Positions 57,082 through 64,000 of a stretch of DNA of 64,000 bases are shown here, piece after piece. This stretch comes from a bacterium. GTDB lineage: Bacteria > Patescibacteriota > Saccharimonadia > Saccharimonadales > Saccharimonadaceae. The DNA is taken from the NCBI GenBank assembly GCA_030431855.1, contig JAUIII010000002.1, positions 1 through 64,000 of the forward strand, in the 5' to 3' direction. The notes beneath the pieces are model-generated. The model searched no databases. It was not told the DNA's origin and saw only the letters and a list, made by a program, of their open reading frames with translations. The translations under genes and the position numbers were made by a program. The first letter of the stretch is position 1; every line of letters starts with the position of its first letter.

Positions 57082-58830
57082 ATGGAAGACAACAAAGTTA
57101 ACAACCAAGAAGAAGTCAATACAAAACACAATACGAAACAGTCTATTACCCAGACCCTGAAGGCTCGCGCAAGACAGCATAAAAGATTACTCGTCGTTGG
57201 TCTGGCCAGCGTAGTTATCTTGGTAATTATTGCATTGTTTGTGCCAGCAGCAAGGGACGTGACAATAGGCAAACTTGTGAACCGCACTGTAGTAGTGGTG
57301 GTAAAAGACGATCGCACCAATACGCCGATTTCAAACGCAATAGTCTCATCGGGTGATCAAAAAGTTAAAACCAATGCATACGGAAAGGCAGTACTAAAAA
57401 ATGTTGCATCCGTCTCGCAAACATTTTACATATCTAAAGAGAACTACGACACCATTACCAGCACGTACTCAGTGCCAATATTTGGTACAGTAGAACAGCA
57501 GTCGATCTCCCTCCATGCAAATGGCGTTCCGGTAACGCTTCGTGTACTCAATGCGATTACCAAAAATCCTCTTGAAGGAGTTACGGTGGTCAGCGAAAAA
57601 TCGACTGCGACCACAGACGCAGAAGGTATGGCAGTAGTTGTAAGGAAAATCGGCGAAACCAAACAGTATGTAGCTGTAAAGGAAAAAAACTACTTAGATA
57701 AAAAAATACTACTCTCGCCAGCTGAGGATGGTCCACAGACCATGGATAAAACCGTTCTGCTCGTGCCAGAGGGAACCGTCCAGTATCTATCAAAGGCAAC
57801 CGGGGTCATTAATGCTGTAAAATCAAATCTTGATGGCAGTGGAACCAAGGTACTCGTTCGTGGAACAGGAAATGAAAACGATTCAAGTACTGCGCTATCA
57901 TCATCAAAAGACTGGAAGTACTCAGCACTTTCTACACAGGCTAATGAAGATGTCAGTCAACTTTACGTTATTGATGCAGGTACTGGTGAAAAAACCCTTA
58001 TTGATCAAGGCAAGGTGACATTTAGTGTGAAAGGCTGGTCACAACATAAACTTGTGTATCAAATTTATCGATCAAATCGTGAATACTGGCAAGACAAACA
58101 ACAAGCTATAAAAGTATATGACGCCGACAGTAACAATCTGCAGGTTGTTGATGAATCACAAGGACGCTATAGCAAGAACAGTGGGTTATACTCTGTCGAG
58201 TCATACGATGGCTGCTTCTCGCTGGGAAGTGAGATAGTACTAGTGAAAAGTTGGTCGTATGGATCGCGTTATGGATATGACCCATATAGAAAACCGAGCA
58301 CCAAAGCATCGCTAATAAGCGTCGATGTAAACTCGTTAAGTAAAAAGACAATCACGTCCTTCACTAATACCACCGAGACATCTATAACTGCGCGTGTAGC
58401 AAAACCTAGACTTGTGTATATACGTGTTCAGGATGGATGGGATGATGATAAAAAGGTGCGCTACTATGCGTACGGAAACGGATCTATGCAGGATTCTAGC
58501 GGAGTTTCAGAGGCAGCGTATAGGAACGCAAAATATACCTACATAGAGTCACCAAGCGGAAAGAAGGTAATGTGGTTTGATGAGCGCAATGGAAAAAACA
58601 CTGTATTTGTTAGTAAAGTAGACGGCTCAGATAAAAAAACTGTGGCTCGACTTTCTAGCTATAAGCCTTATGGATGGTATGGCAGCAACGACAACTATAT
58701 ATTAGTCACAAAAGATGACGACACGCTATATGTTGGTTCTGTCGATATGATTGGCAAAAAGGATTACTCTCCATTAGAGCTATCAACCATCCATAAACCG
58801 AATAATCGATACGGCGGTTATGGCTATTAA
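57082..58830 (+). CDS. membrane-anchored protein with Ig/carboxypeptidase-regulatory-like repeats and propeller-like C-terminus
   Basis: TM HKRLLVVGLASVVILVIIALFV; DDRTNTPISNAIVSSGDQKVKTNAYGKAVLKNV. Confidence 0.65.
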   Translation: MEDNKVNNQEEVNTKHNTKQSITQTLKARARQHKRLLVVGLASVVILVIIALFVPAARDVTIGKLVNRTVVVVVKDDRTNTPISNAIVSSGDQKVKTNAYGKAVLKNVASVSQTFYISKENYDTITSTYSVPIFGTVEQQSISLHANGVPVTLRVLNAITKNPLEGVTVVSEKSTATTDAEGMAVVVRKIGETKQYVAVKEKNYLDKKILLSPAEDGPQTMDKTVLLVPEGTVQYLSKATGVINAVKSNLDGSGTKVLVRGTGNENDSSTALSSSKDWKYSALSTQANEDVSQLYVIDAGTGEKTLIDQGKVTFSVKGWSQHKLVYQIYRSNREYWQDKQQAIKVYDADSNNLQVVDESQGRYSKNSGLYSVESYDGCFSLGSEIVLVKSWSYGSRYGYDPYRKPSTKASLISVDVNSLSKKTITSFTNTTETSITARVAKPRLVYIRVQDGWDDDKKVRYYAYGNGSMQDSSGVSEAAYRNAKYTYIESPSGKKVMWFDERNGKNTVFVSKVDGSDKKTVARLSSYKPYGWYGSNDNYILVTKDDDTLYVGSVDMIGKKDYSPLELSTIHKPNNRYGGYGY

Positions 58831-58836
58831 AGGCAG

Positions 58837-60273
58837 CTACTTGGCGCCTTGTTTGCGAATGACGACACCGATTGTTTTAAATAGAATTTTTATATCCAGC
58901 CAGAAACTCCAGTTTTGAGCATAATAGAGCTCGAGCTCAATGCGTTCCTCAAAGCTGAGTTCGCTACGGCCAGAGACTTGCCACAAGCCAGTGACGCCTG
59001 AGCGTACACTATGCAGCAAGGCGGCACGACCTTTATCAAACCTTACCTCCTGTGGCAAGATCGGACGCGGTCCAACCAGGCTGAGGTCTCCACGTAGCAC
59101 ATTCACAAGTTGTGGCAGCTCATCGAGCGATGTATCACGTAAAAACTTACCGAATCGTGTAACCCGAGGATCGTTTGTTACCTTATGGTTCTTTTCATAT
59201 TCAAGCGCCAAATCTTCACGACCCATCGCTCGAAATTCCTCAGCTGCATCCTTGCCACCGTATGCAGCGTCCATGGTGCGAAACTTGATAAGGTTGACTG
59301 GGTCTGAAAAACGACTGAGACGCTGCGAAATGTAGAAGATGGGTCCTGGGTTGAGAATAAGCTGGAGCAGTGTAATGACAGCAAAGACAGGTGAGAGAAC
59401 AACCAAGAGTATTAGCGAGACAAGCGTGTCGAAAATTCGTTTCACAATCTCGCCCCAGCCCGTGAGAGGCGTTTGATGCACAGTAATCATTGGGTAGCCG
59501 AGGAAGACATCGACAGTGTTTTTGCCTGCGTAAAATTCTGGCTCACCTGGAATAAAGCTGTACTGAATATGATTGCGCTGCGCAGCCGCTAAAATACGCT
59601 GGTTTCGTACCTCGCTATCGTATAGGTCGGTCTGAATAATAGTACCTACACGCAAGCGTTCAATGCTTGCGAGCGCACTATCAGCACTAGAAAAATGTTC
59701 TGCCTGCATAGTGGCAGGATGAAGAGATTTTGGACAGGCGACGGCCACAATTTTGTAGCCACTTTTATGTGTTTGGCTAAGGCTTTGAGCGATGTCTATA
59801 GTCGCAGAAGAGTTACCGATAATCAACACGCGTGAAATGCCACGACCAAATCGATACAGCACTGAACGTGTGAAGCGCAGTAGTTCGCGCTCTAAAATTA
59901 ACAACAGTGCAGAAGCAAAAAACGCGTACACTACAACCAGTCGTGCCGGGAATAATGTTTTTTCAGTAATATATTCCCAGCCAATGAAGAATAGAATCCC
60001 GATGAAGGCACCAACCAGTACCCGGCTCCATTCAGTGAGACGGCGATTATATACGTTGGCCGAATACAGACCTACAAACGCAAAGGCGATAATCCAAAAT
60101 GGCAAGATAGTAAGGACGGTATATAAATAGTCGACAGCAAAAACAGGTGCCACGAGTGGCCTGTCGTCAAGTTGTACGCGGGCTATGTAAGCAGCGCTGA
60201 ATGCCGCAAGTAACACAGCAAAATCAGCTAGAATTAACAGGACACTATAAAACTTGGTATTTCGGGTCGGCAT
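58837..60273 (-). CDS. polyprenyl-phosphate sugar phosphotransferase (bacterial sugar transferase)
   Basis: N-terminal TMs; KRIFDTLVSLILLVVLSPVFAVI; LDELPQLVNVLRGDLSLVGPRPI; SGVTGLWQVSGRSELSFEERIELELYY. Confidence 0.93.
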   Translation of the reverse strand: MPTRNTKFYSVLLILADFAVLLAAFSAAYIARVQLDDRPLVAPVFAVDYLYTVLTILPFWIIAFAFVGLYSANVYNRRLTEWSRVLVGAFIGILFFIGWEYITEKTLFPARLVVVYAFFASALLLILERELLRFTRSVLYRFGRGISRVLIIGNSSATIDIAQSLSQTHKSGYKIVAVACPKSLHPATMQAEHFSSADSALASIERLRVGTIIQTDLYDSEVRNQRILAAAQRNHIQYSFIPGEPEFYAGKNTVDVFLGYPMITVHQTPLTGWGEIVKRIFDTLVSLILLVVLSPVFAVITLLQLILNPGPIFYISQRLSRFSDPVNLIKFRTMDAAYGGKDAAEEFRAMGREDLALEYEKNHKVTNDPRVTRFGKFLRDTSLDELPQLVNVLRGDLSLVGPRPILPQEVRFDKGRAALLHSVRSGVTGLWQVSGRSELSFEERIELELYYAQNWSFWLDIKILFKTIGVVIRKQGAK

Positions 60274-60312
60274 TTACCCCGTATTATAGCATTTTCGCTA
60301 TACTAAGAAGAT

Positions 60313-61593
60313 ATGAAGCGTCTGCAACTACACGAGTTATTCGCCGGGATACTGCTAACTATCGCAGGCCTTGTTGTACTTCATGCGCCGCTAAGCGTTG
60401 CGTTTTCAACGCTGTTTCCAGATAACGCCTTATTAATAAAAAGCTGGAAGGAAGTATTATTGCTTCTTGCTCTTGGGCTAGCTATCGCGCTTGTTGCGAA
60501 GCAGAACGCCTGGCGACGATTTGCCCAAGACAGGCTGCTACAGCTTATTCTTGCGTTAGCTGTTGTGCATCTACTGAGTATGGTGCTGTGGAATGGTGCC
60601 GTCGCAGTGATGGCGGGCTTGGCAATAGATCTGCGTTTTTTGCTGTACTTTAGCTTGGTCTATGTACTAATAACACTATACCCGCACTACAGAACATTGT
60701 TTATGAATGTCTTTCTCAGTGGAGCGATAATTGTGATGAGTTTCGCGACGCTACAATTGTTTTTGCCGGCCGATTCGTTGAAAGTACTTGGATACTCAGA
60801 CGCAACTATTGAACCGTATTTGACGGTAGACCAGAACCCAGACTTTATTCGGCTGCAAAGTACACTACGCGGACCAAACCCGCTTGGGGCCTACGCGATG
60901 GGGGTGCTGCTTGTATGTGTATCGTGGTTGCTAGCACGCCGAAACCAACTCAATTGGCGACTGGTAGGGTTGGCTATGCTCAGCGCGCTGGCGTTGTACA
61001 ATAGCCATTCTCGTAGCGCCTTTTTAGGCACTGCGCTAGGAATCGCTATTCTTGCAGCACTCTACTTTCGTAAGCATCTTTCATTGAAACGTTGGTTCAT
61101 GATAGGAGCGGCCGTACTCGTTGCGGGCGTGCTCGTGTTCTCACTCCGATCGAACGATTTTGTATCGAACGTCGTATTCCACGAAGACCCCGAAGAGGCT
61201 GGTGTGATTAATTCAAACGACGGTCACCTAAGCTCACTTGCGAACGGAACAAAACGGTTGCTAGAACAGCCGTTTGGCGATGGTATTGGCAGTAGTGGGT
61301 CAGCATCGCTACTAACCGGTTCACCAAATATTATCGAAAACCAGTACCTATTGGTAGCTCATGAAGCTGGCTGGTTGGGGTTGTTGCTCTTCGTTGCAGT
61401 ATTTAGTGTATTGATGTGGCGCCTATGGCAGCGTCGTGCTGACCCGATTACACTTGGAGTGTTTGCGGCCGGTGCAGGCCTAGCGCTTGTGGGCATGCTA
61501 TTGCCCGTATGGACGGACGATACAGTGTCGTTAGTATGGTGGGGTGTGGCTGCGGTGATGGCAGCGCAGCTAATCAAACGGCTTAGTAAATAA
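60313..61593 (+). CDS. O-antigen ligase/polymerase (Wzy/WaaL-like)
   Basis: Multi-TM; LYNSHSRSAFLGTALGIAILAAL. Confidence 0.82.
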   Translation: MKRLQLHELFAGILLTIAGLVVLHAPLSVAFSTLFPDNALLIKSWKEVLLLLALGLAIALVAKQNAWRRFAQDRLLQLILALAVVHLLSMVLWNGAVAVMAGLAIDLRFLLYFSLVYVLITLYPHYRTLFMNVFLSGAIIVMSFATLQLFLPADSLKVLGYSDATIEPYLTVDQNPDFIRLQSTLRGPNPLGAYAMGVLLVCVSWLLARRNQLNWRLVGLAMLSALALYNSHSRSAFLGTALGIAILAALYFRKHLSLKRWFMIGAAVLVAGVLVFSLRSNDFVSNVVFHEDPEEAGVINSNDGHLSSLANGTKRLLEQPFGDGIGSSGSASLLTGSPNIIENQYLLVAHEAGWLGLLLFVAVFSVLMWRLWQRRADPITLGVFAAGAGLALVGMLLPVWTDDTVSLVWWGVAAVMAAQLIKRLSK

Positions 61594-62251
61594 ATCCGCC
61601 AAACGTTCCGGGCTGAACGGTACGCTTGTTGTAATTGCCAGCAGTGTAGTTCCAGCCCATTTCGGAAACAACGTAGCTACCATCGGCGTTTACTTTTTCA
61701 ACATAAGCGACATGGCCGTTGGTTACAGCCACGGCACCCGCTTTTGGCGTAGAACCAGTTGACTTGCCGTCGGCTTTGGCCGAGCTAATCCAGCCATAAC
61801 CAGCATTGCCGTATACCGGAATGTCTGAACGCTTCGCGTGCACATAATCGGTACACCACATGCCGTTTCCTACGTAGTAGCTATTTTCGTTTACCGGAGC
61901 ACTGGTGTATTGCTGAGTAGTGTACGTTTCAGTTGCCGCAGCAGGTACTGTCTGCGCGCTAGCGAAACGGTTTGGTAGTTTCGCATTCTTTTTCGGAATA
62001 CGAATTTTGTCGCCAACGTCGATAACATCCGGGTTGGCGATGTGCTTATTGGCATTGAAAAGCTGTACATACGTACGGTGATGCTTTTTCGCAATCTTTT
62101 CCAGCGTATCACCAGCTTTTACTGTGACAACTACAGGCTTAGATTTTTTATTGGTTTCGGTTTTACCCGAGGTGGCGTGCGCGGAAGCCGAGGGCAGCAG
62201 CACACTAATACCTATGACGCCGAGCGCCATTATGGCTTGTTTGACTTGCAT
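61583..62251 (-). CDS. secreted LysM-CHAP domain protein
   Basis: VTVKAGDTLEKIAKKHHRTYVQLFNANKHIANPDVIDVGDKIRIP; C-terminal NGMWCTDYVHAKRSDIPVYGNAGYGW...GHVAYVEKVNADGSYVVSEMGWN. Confidence 0.88.
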   Translation of the reverse strand: MQVKQAIMALGVIGISVLLPSASAHATSGKTETNKKSKPVVVTVKAGDTLEKIAKKHHRTYVQLFNANKHIANPDVIDVGDKIRIPKKNAKLPNRFASAQTVPAAATETYTTQQYTSAPVNENSYYVGNGMWCTDYVHAKRSDIPVYGNAGYGWISSAKADGKSTGSTPKAGAVAVTNGHVAYVEKVNADGSYVVSEMGWNYTAGNYNKRTVQPGTFGGFIY

Positions 62252-62498
62252 AATATTCTCCCTTATACCCGCCTCTATATGACCCCAGATACTATTTGTG
62301 GGGGCCACCCTAGAAGACGATTGCTTTGAAATACCTGGTGCGCAGGTTTTCAAAAGATACAAAGACGAGCTTATGACAAATTTGTAATACTGTCAAAAGA
62401 AATTTTAAAAATATTTTCAAAAACAGAGGAAAATTGGCCGGTGTAATATTTACAATTAAATCTACCTTAAAGCGAAAATGCTACATCTTGCCGCTTAT

Positions 62499-62527
62499 GG
62501 CAATGTGTTGTATGCTATAGCCATAAG
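62499..62527 (+). promoter_or_regulatory. candidate promoter of the TasA-like gene (approximate position)
   Basis: TTGCCG - 17 nt - TATGCT. Confidence 0.4.
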
Positions 62528-62555
62528 TACTAATCAATAAAGGAAAAACACTTCA

Positions 62556-63059
62556 ATGAGAAATAAACTTATCGTTGCAGCGTTAGTCTTGGTCGGACTT
62601 GCCTCTGTAGCCTACGCCGCATTTGCACAAACGCTCACTATCAACGGAACAGGAACAGCAGCGGGTACATGGGACGTGGCGATTACTAGCATCACGCAAA
62701 CCTCAGCAACTGGTGCTACTGACAACGTAGCCCCTAGCTTCAACGCGACATCTGCAACATTTGATGTTAACTTGGCCTATCCAGGCGCAACAGCTACCTA
62801 CGATGTAGTGGTTACCAACAACGGTTCAATTCCTGCGATTCTTTCAAGCATTACCGACCTATCTGGTACCAACGCAGCTGCTCCTACGTACATTACCTAC
62901 GGCACAAGCGGTGTAACGGCAGGTTCGACTACGTTAGCTGCAAGTGGTGGCACCAATACCGTTCAGGTGACAGTGACTTGGGATTCTGCATCTGCACCAG
63001 TTACGCCAAACGAAAACAAATCAGCTACCATTACGCTTGATTACGCACAAGACACCTAG
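62556..63059 (+). CDS. TasA/camelysin-like secreted protein with SipW-type signal peptide
   Basis: MRNKLIVAALVLVGLASVAYAAFAQTLTINGTGTAAGTWDVAITSI. Confidence 0.7.
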   Translation: MRNKLIVAALVLVGLASVAYAAFAQTLTINGTGTAAGTWDVAITSITQTSATGATDNVAPSFNATSATFDVNLAYPGATATYDVVVTNNGSIPAILSSITDLSGTNAAAPTYITYGTSGVTAGSTTLAASGGTNTVQVTVTWDSASAPVTPNENKSATITLDYAQDT

Positions 63060-63095
63060 GATTTAGTCTAGAAACAACACAAACAGGGAGGGAAC

Positions 63096-63923
63096 GTGTC
63101 GCGATATCGTCAGAAGTACTCTATTGTGCGACGTGTTCTCATGCTGATTGCCATACCTCTGCTGCTTTCCAGCACGGGGTATGCTCTGTTTAGCCAGCAG
63201 TTATCAATCGATGGCACGACCGCTAAACCTTCTTATACCTACAGTCAAAATCTACTCATGACGTATGACAAGGTGGTAACTGTGTTTAACACCAGACGCT
63301 GGGAGTACAATCTTACCGTAACCATATCAAACCTGGGAACAAAGAATACAGACTCTTGGCATCTGACTTTCGATACACCTGCTAACGTAAATGGTATAAA
63401 ATGTTTTGACGACACGGTCTGCGTCGAAGATGGCAACGGACATTTTACGATAGACAATGGCAACTCAACTGGCCTTATTTTAGCGGGTGGTTCCGTGAGT
63501 TTTACCATGCGGTTTCGCTTAAAAACCGACACGTATACGCTGGATAACATCAATGTATCGGGCACCTACGCCCCAAACTACCAATCTTTACCAGGGCTAA
63601 CGACCGCGTACGTAACGGGATCGCGTAATAAACACCAAGGTCTATTTTACTGGTATCAAACCTTTACGGTGACAAACAATTCGGGCTTCGACCTCGATAA
63701 TTGGCGCATTATCGCTGGATGGGATAGCTCGTACGCGGTGTGGGCGAATGGAACCGATACCACAATAAATTATTTTGAAGATACTTCGGAAATCCGTATG
63801 CTAAGCACAACCCCATTATTAGATGGTGATAGCTTTGTATTTACCATTGATGTCGGTGGTGTTACGGACAAAAAGTGGGTATGGGACCCAGGTAGTTACT
63901 ATATTGAAGGGAACCCAGCCTGA
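63096..63923 (+). CDS. secreted protein with SipW-like signal and CBM2-like beta-sandwich regions
   Basis: VLMLIAIPLLLSSTGYALFSQQLSIDG; two repeats of the type VTISNLGTKNTDSWHLTFD / FTVTNNSGFDLDNWRIIAGW. Confidence 0.65.
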   Translation: MSRYRQKYSIVRRVLMLIAIPLLLSSTGYALFSQQLSIDGTTAKPSYTYSQNLLMTYDKVVTVFNTRRWEYNLTVTISNLGTKNTDSWHLTFDTPANVNGIKCFDDTVCVEDGNGHFTIDNGNSTGLILAGGSVSFTMRFRLKTDTYTLDNINVSGTYAPNYQSLPGLTTAYVTGSRNKHQGLFYWYQTFTVTNNSGFDLDNWRIIAGWDSSYAVWANGTDTTINYFEDTSEIRMLSTTPLLDGDSFVFTIDVGGVTDKKWVWDPGSYYIEGNPA

Positions 63924-64000
63924 TGTTACGTGCATTTCGATCAGTTCACCATGCAGCCTGGCCGTTACTGGTGTTAGTAGCTGTAACGAGTGCCATAGGC
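63923..64000 (+). CDS. partial ORF truncated by the window edge; possibly signal peptidase I (SipW-like)
   Basis: MLRAFRSVHHAAWPLLVLVAVTSAIG..., translationally coupled to the preceding gene; identity from context only. Confidence 0.4.
   Translation, partial: MLRAFRSVHHAAWPLLVLVAVTSAIG

Noticed and set aside
62252-62440. ydaO/c-di-AMP riboswitch upstream of the LysM-CHAP gene
   Set aside because: Consensus elements not found by eye; kept only as a low-interest leader
1-64000. Alternative genetic code (TGA recoded, as in Gracilibacteria/Absconditabacteria)
   Set aside because: TGA is used as a normal stop (e.g. 2460, 18613 region, 63923), Trp is TGG, and long ORFs are intact under the standard bacterial code

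Overview
The window looks like a chromosomal segment of a CPR/Patescibacteria genome, most likely Saccharibacteria (TM7). That placement is inferred from gene content and was not tested. It has four blocks. (1) 0-7 kb: tRNA genes (Arg-GCG, Ser-GCT, Ser-UGA), a tRNA-abutting LAGLIDADG-type ORF, repeated tRNA-3'-tail/terminator cassettes, stem-loop-rich non-coding DNA, NUDIX, ComF, Hsp20 and a SinR/Cas2-like protein. (2) 7-27 kb: a type IV secretion-like locus with six tandem pilin-like genes (plus one orphan copy at 4.1 kb), two VirB6-like proteins, PrgI, a TraC-like protein, a VirB4 ATPase, a 1258-aa protein carrying a DNase I-fold (EEP) domain plus an M23-like domain, and a lysozyme/NlpC-P60-like hydrolase. 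(3) 27-32 kb: the replication-origin neighbourhood dnaN-dnaA-[DnaA boxes]-rpmH-rnpA-yidC-jag. (4) 32-64 kb: a surface glycopolymer locus resembling wall teichoic acid/capsule synthesis (TagD, TarI-like, three CDP-glycerol glycerophosphotransferase-like proteins, Wzm/Wzt, Ugd, GalE, GlmS, polyprenyl-phosphate sugar transferase, O-antigen ligase), ending in a TasA/SipW-like module. The best candidates for something undescribed are the multi-pilin secretion locus with its nuclease/peptidoglycan-hydrolase proteins, and the tRNA-Ser region with a putative homing endonuclease and scattered tRNA fragments. No CRISPR array, rRNA or obvious prophage was seen. All calls come from reading motifs by eye; no database search was run.
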